From contig CAILKC010000260.1 in the NCBI GenBank assembly GCA_903834675.1, forward strand, positions 1-12,966: a stretch of DNA of 12,966 nucleotides. The letters run 5' to 3'. Numbering within the stretch: the first letter of the stretch is position 1; each line of letters opens with the position of its first letter. Under the pieces are notes generated by a model. That model did no database searches. It was not told the origin of the DNA and saw only the letters and a list, made by a program, of their open reading frames with translations. The stretch comes from an uncultured Victivallales bacterium. Lineage in GTDB: Bacteria; Verrucomicrobiota; Lentisphaeria; Oligosphaerales; JAFGRS01. A program made the translations under genes and the position numbers. This document shows positions 1-6,225 of this stretch, piece by piece.

Positions 1-1
1 C

Positions 2-919
2 GAGGTGATGCGGTCGATCCAGCGGGTGCGATCGGGCGACGCTGGGGCAGACCGGCCGGTGAAGGAGGTCGAGTTCGAGGCCCTGGCGGAGGCGAAGCAG
101 GAACTGGGAACGGACGCGCCCGATGGGCAGTTCTTTGCCCGCGCCCTGCCGCAGACGCTGTGGGAGGCGCCGTGGATGGCCGCCGTCGAGCGGGTGGTGC
201 TGGTGCACCGGTTGCGCGAGGTGGTGGCGCAGGTGGGCTTCACGCGCTTCGAGGCGGCAGGACCCGACGAGCAGGGCGAGTTGTCGCTCGATGTGAAGCG
301 GGCGCCGCTGGCCATTGACAGCTCCTGGCTGCCGGCGGTCGAGAACCGAGGTGAAGGGCTGTTCTTGCAGATCAGGGCCGAGGCCGTGTCAGCGTGGCTG
401 CAAACGGCGGCCGTCAAGAGCCGCGGAACGGCGTTGCTGCGCGGGTTCGATTTGTGGAAGGCGGACCATGAGGACAGCACGCGGAACTTCCCTGGACTGC
501 CCTACTATATGCTCCACTCGCTGTCGCATCTGCTCATGACCGCCATCTCTCTGGAGTGCGGCTACCCGGCCTCGTCGCTGCGCGAACGGGTCTACGGCGT
601 GGATGGCCGCTACGGGGTGCTGATCTACACCGGCTCATCCGACGCGGAGGGCACGCTGGGCGGGCTGGTGCTGGCGGGCCGGGAGATCCGGCGGCATCTG
701 CGCCGGGCCCTGGAGATGGGCACGCTGTGCTCGAACGACCCCGTGTGCGCGGGCCATGTCCCTGCACCTCACGACAACCAGCCGATGCAAGGCGCGGCCT
801 GCCATGGCTGCCTGCTAATTGCGGAGACGTCGTGCGAACAGCGCAACGAGTTGCTGGACCGGTCGCTGGTGGTCTCGACGGTCGAGGCCCTGGGGGCGGA
901 GTTCTTCACGGGAGTGTAG
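2..919 (+). CDS. drmB: DISARM protein DrmB, C-terminal part (DUF1998), truncated by window start
   Basis: The reading frame is open from the first bases, so this is the 3' half of a longer gene; the GTG/ATG at 5-10 is unlikely to be the true start. The last ~140 residues carry the DUF1998 signature: HSLSHLLM, then YPASSLRERVYG, then GVLIYTGSSDAEGTLGGLV, then a cysteine cluster (CSNDPVC, ACHGC, ETSC) and RNELLDRSLV. The cysteines, coded at about 728-835, look like a metal site. In known DISARM systems DrmB partners the helicase DrmA in a DNA-binding complex that restricts incoming phage DNA. The next gene is drmC in the usual drmB-drmC order, which supports the assignment; drmA should lie to the left. 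The gap to drmC is unusually long and structured. DUF1998 also occurs in some stand-alone helicases, but the DrmC neighbour makes DISARM much more likely. Confidence 0.88.
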   Translation, partial: EVMRSIQRVRSGDAGADRPVKEVEFEALAEAKQELGTDAPDGQFFARALPQTLWEAPWMAAVERVVLVHRLREVVAQVGFTRFEAAGPDEQGELSLDVKRAPLAIDSSWLPAVENRGEGLFLQIRAEAVSAWLQTAAVKSRGTALLRGFDLWKADHEDSTRNFPGLPYYMLHSLSHLLMTAISLECGYPASSLRERVYGVDGRYGVLIYTGSSDAEGTLGGLVLAGREIRRHLRRALEMGTLCSNDPVCAGHVPAPHDNQPMQGAACHGCLLIAETSCEQRNELLDRSLVVSTVEALGAEFFTGV

Positions 920-948
920 AGCGGCGGAGCACAGCAGGATGAGGCATC

Positions 949-1014
949 GGGGTCCTACCCCGCACCCCGCCGGGGGTGCCTGGAAGGCACTCGTCCAAGG
1001 TCTCCCCGGACCCC
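949..1014. repeat. Nested inverted repeats after drmB
   Basis: An outer 7-base inverted repeat (GGGGTCC at 949-955, GGACCCC at 1008-1014) encloses a perfect 7-base hairpin, GCACCCC at 962-968 with GGGGTGC at 973-979. It also encloses a competing 6-base hairpin, GTGCCT at 976-981 with AGGCAC at 985-990. The two inner hairpins share bases and cannot form together. There is no U-tract, so it is not a canonical intrinsic terminator. It could be a REP-like dispersed element or an RNA-stabilising structure. Confidence 0.55.
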
Positions 1015-1022
1015 TCATTTCA

Positions 1023-1097
1023 GGCGCGAAGGCCGCGGCATGCCGACACCACGCCGGCATGAAACAAGCACACTGACTATGCCGCGGTCTTCGCGCC
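1023..1097. repeat. 19-base inverted repeat with 37-base loop
   Basis: GGCGCGAAGGCCGCGGCAT at 1023-1041 pairs with ATGCCGCGGTCTTCGCGCC at 1079-1097. Eighteen of 19 positions are Watson-Crick, and the last (1032/1088) is a G-U pair if the + strand is transcribed. The loop contains an alternative pairing, ATGCCG at 1040-1045 with CGGCAT at 1055-1060, which shares the end of the left arm. No coding signal is visible here. The size and the wobble suggest a folded RNA or a small palindromic element inserted between drmB and drmC. Confidence 0.7.
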
Positions 1098-1118
1098 GGA
1101 GGAATGGGAGGTCTGGAG

Positions 1119-1136
1119 TCCTGCTGGCCAGCAGGA
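1119..1136. repeat. Perfect 18-base palindrome upstream of drmC
   Basis: TCCTGCTGGCCAGCAGGA is its own reverse complement with no spacer. It lies 64 bases before the drmC start and is the third strong inverted repeat in the drmB-drmC gap. The lack of a spacer favours a dimeric protein-binding site or a cruciform over an RNA hairpin. Which of these it is cannot be told from sequence alone. Confidence 0.55.
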
Positions 1137-1187
1137 TCCAGCGGGGGTATGGGGGCAGAGCCACCAGACAAACAGCCTGCACGCTGT

Positions 1188-1202
1188 ATGGTGTGACACC
1201 AT
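1188..1202 (+). promoter_or_regulatory. Small palindrome over the drmC start codon
   Basis: ATGGTGT at 1188-1194 and ACACCAT at 1196-1202 are perfect inverted repeats around a single G, and the right arm runs into the ATG of drmC. No Shine-Dalgarno sequence precedes this ATG. As RNA the loop would be too short to form the complete hairpin, so an operator or a chance palindrome is more likely than a riboregulator. Confidence 0.25.
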
Positions 1203-1992
1203 GATGGAGGCACTTCGACAACTGTCGGCGCAGTCCCTGCGGGCCTTGGCCGCGTCATGCCGGCAGGGGGCGCTGCAGCATGGCTTCAGTCGCCATGCGG
1301 TGTCGCAGATCGTTGGGGGTCGCTGCGAGGCGGTGGTGACGTGCCTGGAAGGCCTGGCGCGTGACGGCATGGCTGCCGGCGGGGTGGCGGTTCTGCTCGA
1401 GGTGCTGGCGGAGGCGCGCGAACGTGAGGCGGATCTGCTGGGTCGGTTCGACCTGGTGCTTTCCGGCCCGGATGCTCCCGGGCTACCCACCCGCGATACG
1501 GCTGCGGTGGTGTACACCCTGATCGAGGGGGCCAGGACGGAGGTCCTGATGGTGGGCTACGCCGTGCATGACGGCCGGCGGCTTTTCGAGCGGCTGGCCG
1601 CACGTATGGCCGGGAACCCGGCGCTGAGCGTGGTGTTCTGCCTGGACATCCAGCGGCCGTACGGCGACACGTCCCTGGCCAGCGAGATCGTGCGGCGCTT
1701 CGCCCTCGACTTCCGGGCGCGCCATTGGCCCTGGCCGGTCCTGCCGGAACTGTGGTATGATCCCCGCTCGCCGGCCGAGGGTACCGAGGCACGTTCGTGC
1801 CTGCACGCCAAGTGCGTTGTGGTGGATCGCCGCGAGGCGCTGGTCACCTCGGCCAACTTCACTGAGGCGGCGCAGCAGCGCAACATCGAGGCCGGGGTAC
1901 TGATCCGGCACGAGGCCATGGCCGCGCGCATCGCGGACTACTTCCTGGCCCTGCGCACCTCGGGCCAGTTGGTGCGGTGTGCGCTGGAGTAG
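1201..1992 (+). CDS. drmC: DISARM protein DrmC, phospholipase-D-like
   Basis: This is a 263-residue protein with one PLD-superfamily HKD motif: H202-x-K204-x4-D209 in HAKCVVVD, followed by TSANFTEAAQQRNIEAGVLI, the typical S/N...E segment. The first ~100 residues are helical with no recognisable domain. The central part (about 100-150) gives the first beta-strands of the PLD fold (YTLIEGARTEVLMVGYAV). One HKD per chain implies a dimeric active site, as in Nuc-type nucleases. In studied DISARM systems drmC is conserved but can be dispensable for protection, so its exact job is unsettled. The start at 1201 is chosen because no ATG, GTG or TTG precedes it in frame after the stop at 1060; ATG at 1204 is an alternative. 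Neither has a clear Shine-Dalgarno sequence, which is odd for this region. Confidence 0.88.
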   Translation: MMEALRQLSAQSLRALAASCRQGALQHGFSRHAVSQIVGGRCEAVVTCLEGLARDGMAAGGVAVLLEVLAEAREREADLLGRFDLVLSGPDAPGLPTRDTAAVVYTLIEGARTEVLMVGYAVHDGRRLFERLAARMAGNPALSVVFCLDIQRPYGDTSLASEIVRRFALDFRARHWPWPVLPELWYDPRSPAEGTEARSCLHAKCVVVDRREALVTSANFTEAAQQRNIEAGVLIRHEAMAARIADYFLALRTSGQLVRCALE

Positions 1993-2058
1993 GATGGGTG
2001 GGCGGCTGCTGCCCCCGCCACGGGTGTCGAGTTCGGAGGACGGGAGAGATAGAGGAGC

Positions 2059-3147
2059 ATGTCTCCAAGACGCTACTACCAGGTGAAACCCGAGGCGTAC
2101 CTGTTCGGGAAAGCGCATGGCGTCCCCGAGGAGGAGGTGCGCCAATGGTGCCTTGCTGAGCTGATGTCCAGCTACGGCGCCGGCATCAACGACCTGCATA
2201 CCGAGTGGTCGGTCAAGGTAGGCAGCAGGAGGTACCGGGCGGACGTTGTCGTGAAGCGGGACAGCAAGCCGTTTGTGCTGGTGGAGTGCAAGAAGCGGGG
2301 CCATGCCGCGCACGACCATGGCATTGCCCAGGCCATCAGCTATGCGGACAGCGCCGGCGTGAAGGCCGAGTATGCCGTCTACACGAACGGTGAGGTGTGG
2401 GCGGTTCGCCGCCGGGTCGGCACAGAATGGGTGGCGGTCCCCGATCTTCCGCGTCTGCCCAACGAGATGGAGCCTATCGAAGTTGAGAGAGTCATGTCGC
2501 TGGTCGAGGAGCTTTGGCCCATCCTGCACTGTCTGGGAGGTCCCGTTTCCGTCTGCGATGCCGCACGTTACCTGTCCGCGTGGCAGCGGTTCCTCAATGG
2601 CGCCAACGAGGCCACCCAGGTCCACAACCGCGACGTGCTGGACGCGGCCGACAACGTATTCCGGGTGGCCGCGCAGGTCGAGCAACGAAATGGGTACCTG
2701 TCCGCCAAACTCGCGGCGGCAGTGAAGGCCTTGGCGGCGTTCGCCGAAGACCGTCAGTTGCCCTTCCACTGCGAGGACATGCCGGGCAAGTACCCGATGA
2801 TGGAGATACTCCACGACCTGGGCCTGAACCTTGAGGGCATGGTCCGTGACGCGGAGGGCCAGGAGCATCCTGACGTCAGCTTGCTCCGGTTCATCCGGGT
2901 TGCGGTGACGCACATAGAGGCGTGCCTGGCGTGCAAGCCGACATTCCTGCACCCTGAGTTGCGCGTGCCGGTCCGGCAGGAGTTCCAGGACGTAGCCCTG
3001 CGCTATCTCAGGTCCGTGCTTCGACTGGGGCTCGACTGGGCAGTACCCGACCCGCTGAAGGATCCGAGCTGGGACTGGAGCGAGATCCGCGACCGCACGA
3101 AGCCGGCCTGGGATGCGATCCCGACGCTGTGGAAGGGCGCGCCTTGA
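2059..3147 (+). CDS. Stand-alone HsdR_N-type nuclease domain protein next to DISARM
   Basis: This 362-residue protein opens with a type I restriction R-subunit N-terminal domain (HSDR_N family). The PD-(D/E)xK core is visible as RYRADVVV (D62), then VLVECKK (E76-x-K78), then the helix HGIAQAISYAD with Q91, followed by YAVYTNGEVWAV. A full R subunit would continue into an SF2 helicase motor. Here there is none, only about 240 mostly helical residues I do not recognise (LSLVEELWPILHC-like segments onward). The gene starts 66 bases after drmC on the same strand. GGGAGAG lies 10 bases before the ATG and GAGGAG is almost adjacent to it. It may cut or bind DNA as a DISARM accessory, or be an independent defence gene in the same island. 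The nuclease fold is well supported; the biological role is inference. Confidence 0.75.
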   Translation: MSPRRYYQVKPEAYLFGKAHGVPEEEVRQWCLAELMSSYGAGINDLHTEWSVKVGSRRYRADVVVKRDSKPFVLVECKKRGHAAHDHGIAQAISYADSAGVKAEYAVYTNGEVWAVRRRVGTEWVAVPDLPRLPNEMEPIEVERVMSLVEELWPILHCLGGPVSVCDAARYLSAWQRFLNGANEATQVHNRDVLDAADNVFRVAAQVEQRNGYLSAKLAAAVKALAAFAEDRQLPFHCEDMPGKYPMMEILHDLGLNLEGMVRDAEGQEHPDVSLLRFIRVAVTHIEACLACKPTFLHPELRVPVRQEFQDVALRYLRSVLRLGLDWAVPDPLKDPSWDWSEIRDRTKPAWDAIPTLWKGAP

Positions 3148-3191
3148 CTGCAAGGGGGTAGACGATGGGCGGCAGTGTCCGGCGCCGCGGC

Positions 3192-3213
3192 CTGGCCCTC
3201 GCACGAGGGCCAG
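3192..3213 (+). repeat. GC-rich hairpin between the nuclease gene and the Cys-rich gene
   Basis: CTGGCCCTCG at 3192-3201 and CGAGGGCCAG at 3204-3213 form a perfect inverted repeat, giving a 9-base stem with a GCAC loop. It lies in the 119 bases between two same-strand genes. There is no following U-run, so it may act as an attenuating or mRNA-stabilising hairpin rather than a full intrinsic terminator. Confidence 0.5.
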
Positions 3214-3266
3214 AGAGTGCCGTACGTCGCGCTCCGGTCTGAGGCAGGAGGTTGAGCAGAACAGCC

Positions 3267-4502
3267 ATGGCCACGATCCGCATAGCTGAGGGCGATGATC
3301 TCCGCCACATCCTCGAGTTCCTCGGGGCGCTGGACGACGTGCGTTGGCAGCAGTCGGCGAACTACAACCTTCTCAACTGGTGCCGCGACGATCTCTCCGC
3401 GGATGAGAAGCTGCTCACGCACTGGCTCTGCTACATAACCGACCGGCAGATGCCGTTCGAGCGGATCTGGGATGTCGGCGGCTACGTGTTGTCGCACCTG
3501 GTGCATGGCTACACCGCGGACCGCGACCGTTCCGTCCAGGACACCTTCGATGAACACTGCAACGCCTCATCAGGCGGCGTACAGCTGCGTTGCCGTCGGG
3601 ACGGCCCGAACAAAGTGCTGGCCCGGTACGGCATCCATGGCGACACAGTTCCGTTCGCCTCGCGCTACATGCCAGCGGACGCGGTAATGATCTACCGCAC
3701 CCTCGCGATCCTCGACGCGCATTACGGCCGGAGCTTCGCACAATTCCTCAGCAGAACGATGTGCGACACGGCCGACATGGCCGATGCCATTCGGCGGACA
3801 GCGGGCGCATTGGACCAGTTGACCTACGCCCATGCCGGAGCTGTGTCCTTGCCGCAGTTCCCCCAGCGTGTCCGCGCGGTGGCTGACGAAGCGCGGTCCT
3901 TCCGCCTCGACCCCGCGCACCGCGCCAAGACTTCGGGGCGGAAACGGCTCTGGTGCTCTCTACGGGACTACCTCAGGAGCCCCGTGTTCAATGACGATCT
4001 GGTGGCGGCACTGCAAGGGCTCGGGCTGCGGGACGCCCAGGAATGGCGGCGCACGGACCCCCGGCTGATCGAAGCGCTCACGGCCCTGGAGTTGCCGGGC
4101 GACGTATGGAACAACTCGTCTGTGTTCCGCGAAGGGCTGATCGCGCCGTTCGTTGCGGGTGTGCCGAAGTCCTGGGATATGCCGCGAACTGTGCGAGCCG
4201 TGTTTGACGAGCTCACCCGCCAGGGGCCCCTGCAGTTCCGTCCTGAGCAGTTCGATGTGACCTTCGACTTTGTGCCGCGCATGTGCGAGCGACGGCTGTG
4301 CGACGTGTGCCCCTTCGGGGCCGTGGGCGTGGGGGCGCTGTGCCATCGACAGGCGGGAGTGCAGTGCCCCGTCACCCTTGTGACCTGCGGGTACCGGCAC
4401 CGTTGCAAGCCTGACGGTTGTTGCTTCCGGCCTGGCGATGTGACCGGGCTGTGCCGCAGCCGCGAATTCGGTGAACTGCGTCCTCGGGCCACCGGCGCGT
4501 GA
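3267..4502 (+). CDS. Uncharacterised protein with cysteine-rich C-terminus, downstream of DISARM
   Basis: I do not recognise this 411-residue protein. Residues 1-330 look globular and mainly helical, with no signal peptide or membrane segment. Residues 340-396 hold ten cysteines: C340, C345, C348, C359, C367, C374, C380, C385, C386 and C396, in the pattern C-x4-C-x2-C-x10-C followed by a second set. This suggests an iron-sulphur cluster and/or zinc sites. The spacing differs from the C-x6-C-x2-C-x5-C of endonuclease III-type glycosylases, so that kinship is only a weak possibility. ATG at 3267 is preferred because AGGAGG at 3246-3251 directly abuts the in-frame TTG at 3252, which rules that start out; even so the 15-base gap to the ATG is long. 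Its position as the last + strand gene after drmC and an HsdR_N nuclease suggests a defence role (inference). Confidence 0.75.
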   Translation: MATIRIAEGDDLRHILEFLGALDDVRWQQSANYNLLNWCRDDLSADEKLLTHWLCYITDRQMPFERIWDVGGYVLSHLVHGYTADRDRSVQDTFDEHCNASSGGVQLRCRRDGPNKVLARYGIHGDTVPFASRYMPADAVMIYRTLAILDAHYGRSFAQFLSRTMCDTADMADAIRRTAGALDQLTYAHAGAVSLPQFPQRVRAVADEARSFRLDPAHRAKTSGRKRLWCSLRDYLRSPVFNDDLVAALQGLGLRDAQEWRRTDPRLIEALTALELPGDVWNNSSVFREGLIAPFVAGVPKSWDMPRTVRAVFDELTRQGPLQFRPEQFDVTFDFVPRMCERRLCDVCPFGAVGVGALCHRQAGVQCPVTLVTCGYRHRCKPDGCCFRPGDVTGLCRSREFGELRPRATGA

Positions 4503-4510
4503 GTCTGCGA

Positions 4511-4561
4511 GTTCAGGGGTAGGCGTATGGCCAAAGGCCGCAGGTTCGTGTGGGCCTGAAC
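4511..4561. terminator. Inverted repeat between convergent genes, possible terminator
   Basis: GTTCAGG at 4511-4517 and CCTGAAC at 4555-4561 enclose a small hairpin, GGCC-AAA-GGCC, at 4529-4539. It sits between the ends of two converging transcription units, where a bidirectional terminator is expected. The long interior and missing T-tracts make this only a tentative call. Confidence 0.3.
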
Positions 4562-4630
4562 CGACGAGCGCGGGGGACAGCCGCGACGCTACGAACTCCT
4601 GTCTCGCGTCGGGAGGACGTGGACGCCTGG

Positions 4631-5659
4631 TCAGTCGCGGAACTCGCGGACCTGCCCAGGCCGCAGGCCAGCGCGCAATGTCACAACCCTGTCGACCTGC
4701 ACCGAATCGTTCTCGGGCAGCGGGGCTTGCCGCTTCTCCTTGCCCATCTGCGCGACGCTCTTGAGGCCGGCGAGGGTGTCGCTGCCTACCACCGCCTTGC
4801 CCTTCTCGCTGTAGTAGTCGAACCAGGGGAGCCCCGCCGCCGTGTACTGCTTGGCGGTGGGCGGCTTGGTCGGCGGGCGTCGCTCGGTGATCTGGCGCCA
4901 GTCGCGGGAGTTCGCGATGTGGACGAAGCAGCGGCTGGCGGCAGTGGTATCCCAGTCGGCAAGGTCGTAGGGATCGTCGTAGATCTCCTGACGCATACGG
5001 CCGCCCGGGGCCAGGCCCATCTCCGGGCTCGCGTAGCAGCACGCGAGCGCGGGTTCCCTCACCATGCCATCCCACTTCCGACGCAATACCTTCGGGAAGC
5101 GTCGTTCGTAGACTTCCCGCTTCATGGGTACCGCCATGATCTGGAGTCCCCCGTGCTCCGCCTCCCCCGTGATCTGCTCCTCGGCGCTGTAGCCATCGCC
5201 CAGCGGCATGGCGACGAACTGCCGGATGACGCCCTTCTCGATGCAGAACCCGTCCAACCAGGGCTGGTCGGGTGCGACGAGGTAGTTCTGTGGGTCTCGC
5301 CCAAGCTGGTTCGTCCAGGGTGATCCCGACACGGCGTTGATCTTGCCGGCGGCGATCATGATGGCACAGGGGTAGTCGCAGTTACGTTCGTCATCGTACC
5401 GGGTCTGGAAGTTCAGCCACATGGCATCTGCCTGGTACATGGGCAGCATCACGCCGCCGTGCTCGATCCAGGCAGCGGGCACCTTGGCGGCGACGTCGTC
5501 TACGTGGGATAGCGGGAAGGCGCCGAGGCCTGGCGGCAGGGGGTAATCGCTGCCGTCGTCCGGGATGCGTAAGGTGCGCTGGAATGCCACTCCCATCGCG
5601 GCGTTCGGGTGTACCTCGGGGAATGAGAACTCCAGTCCGTCATGCTTCAGTTCTACCAT
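4631..5659 (-). CDS. Conserved protein of unknown function paired with XRE regulator
   Basis: This 342-residue protein resembles a widespread family of hypothetical proteins (recalled from general knowledge, not searched). The hallmark segments are PDDGSDYPLPPGLGAFPL, GGVMLPMYQADAMWLNF, AAGKINAVSG, QPWLDGFCIEKGVIRQFVAMPLG, TGEAEHGGLQI, MGLAPGGRMRQEIYDDPY and GLPWFDYY. Some relatives are labelled integral membrane proteins, but I see no membrane span or signal peptide here, so it is probably cytosolic. No catalytic motif is evident. The start at 5659 is chosen because the frame upstream becomes Arg/Gly/Pro-rich out-of-frame sequence, and AGGGAG (5673-5668 on the minus strand) sits 8 bases before this ATG. 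It lies 14 bases after the XRE gene and is surely co-transcribed with it. The function is unknown; control by the upstream regulator is inferred from the operon. Confidence 0.8.
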   Translation of the reverse strand: MVELKHDGLEFSFPEVHPNAAMGVAFQRTLRIPDDGSDYPLPPGLGAFPLSHVDDVAAKVPAAWIEHGGVMLPMYQADAMWLNFQTRYDDERNCDYPCAIMIAAGKINAVSGSPWTNQLGRDPQNYLVAPDQPWLDGFCIEKGVIRQFVAMPLGDGYSAEEQITGEAEHGGLQIMAVPMKREVYERRFPKVLRRKWDGMVREPALACCYASPEMGLAPGGRMRQEIYDDPYDLADWDTTAASRCFVHIANSRDWRQITERRPPTKPPTAKQYTAAGLPWFDYYSEKGKAVVGSDTLAGLKSVAQMGKEKRQAPLPENDSVQVDRVVTLRAGLRPGQVREFRD

Positions 5660-5673
5660 GGCTTCGTCTCCCT

Positions 5674-6030
5674 TCACCACGTTCCGTCTCGCACTTCGCG
5701 GACCACGCGCAGAACAGCGTGGTCCGGGGCGTCCTTCAGTTGCCGCAGCAGGTCCGCAAAGAGGCGTGGTCGCTTGAGGATGACCTCGCGCAGGTCGGTG
5801 GAGACCTTGCCGGCGAGGGCCAACAGTACGTCCGGGTCCTCCCCCAGATCCTCTGCCAGCCGACGGGTCGTCTCCTCCGAAGGCGGCCCGACTTCGCCGC
5901 GCTCCACCTTGCTGAGGTAGGAGGGTTGGACCCCGAGGCGGCCGGCCACCTGACGCAGTGAGTAGCGCCGGTCGGAGGCGGCCAGCGCCTCGCGCCGCTC
6001 CCTGATGTACTTGCCGAATTCCTGGTGCAT
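5674..6030 (-). CDS. XRE-family helix-turn-helix transcriptional regulator
   Basis: This is a 118-residue protein with a classical Cro/CI-type helix-turn-helix at about residues 22-75: YSLRQVAGRLGVQPSYLSKVERGEVGPPSEETTRRLAEDLG. A short helical tail (about 85-118) may mediate dimerisation or sensing. It is the first gene of a minus-strand pair; its TGA is 14 bases from the next start. The ATG at 6030 has no Shine-Dalgarno sequence and lies at the edge of a near-perfect palindrome containing TATA-like sequence. That fits a leaderless or near-leaderless, autoregulated message. It is most likely a repressor of its own operon and perhaps of the divergent gene starting near 6226. Whether it belongs to the mobile element or the defence island is not clear. 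Confidence 0.88.
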   Translation of the reverse strand: MHQEFGKYIRERREALAASDRRYSLRQVAGRLGVQPSYLSKVERGEVGPPSEETTRRLAEDLGEDPDVLLALAGKVSTDLREVILKRPRLFADLLRQLKDAPDHAVLRVVREVRDGTW

Positions 6031-6050
6031 GTGTACTATATACTACACAT
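6029..6050 (-). promoter_or_regulatory. Palindromic operator/promoter at the XRE gene start
   Basis: The 22 bases fold as two 11-base arms with 10 of 11 positions complementary (ATGTGTA...TACACAT around a TATATA centre; only 6036/6043 fail). The left arm includes two bases of the XRE start codon. On the minus strand TATAGT, a good -10 hexamer, lies within it, placing the transcription start at or very near the ATG. The tract is strikingly AT-rich in a GC-rich region. It is probably the autoregulatory binding site of the XRE protein. I see no second copy in the 175 bases up to the divergent gene, and no convincing promoter for that gene. Confidence 0.7.
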
Positions 6051-6225
6051 ACAACGCAAAGTCGAGCTCGTTGGCGCAGTTGCTCGGCAACGGCACGGAT
6101 AGGTGAGCTATGGCCGACCGGAGATTCACGGGCGCCGACGGGCAAGTGTCATGCGGACCCGTCGCATCCGCGCGGCTGGGCCGTGTCGGGGTATGTTGTG
6201 GGCATTCCTGGGAGACCGAGTGGCT

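Noticed and set aside
1483..3204. 573-codon minus-strand frame opposite drmC and the nuclease gene
   Set aside because: It is the antisense shadow of two well-supported + strand genes and has no recognisable domain; long open antisense frames are common at this GC content.
3960..5075. 371-codon minus-strand frame spanning the convergent junction
   Set aside because: It lies out of frame with the conserved minus-strand protein and antisense to the Cys-rich gene; the composition is Arg/Pro/Gly-rich and not protein-like.
5660..6145. N-terminal extension of the minus-strand conserved protein up to 6145
   Set aside because: This part overlaps the XRE gene in another frame and is Arg/Gly/Pro-rich; the ATG at 5659 has a good AGGGAG site and begins the family-like sequence.
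6103..6225. Upstream extension of the coiled-coil/HTH protein
   Set aside because: The 41 extra residues are Arg-rich and lie in the regulatory gap; GGAG at 6211-6214 supports a start at 6220 or 6226.
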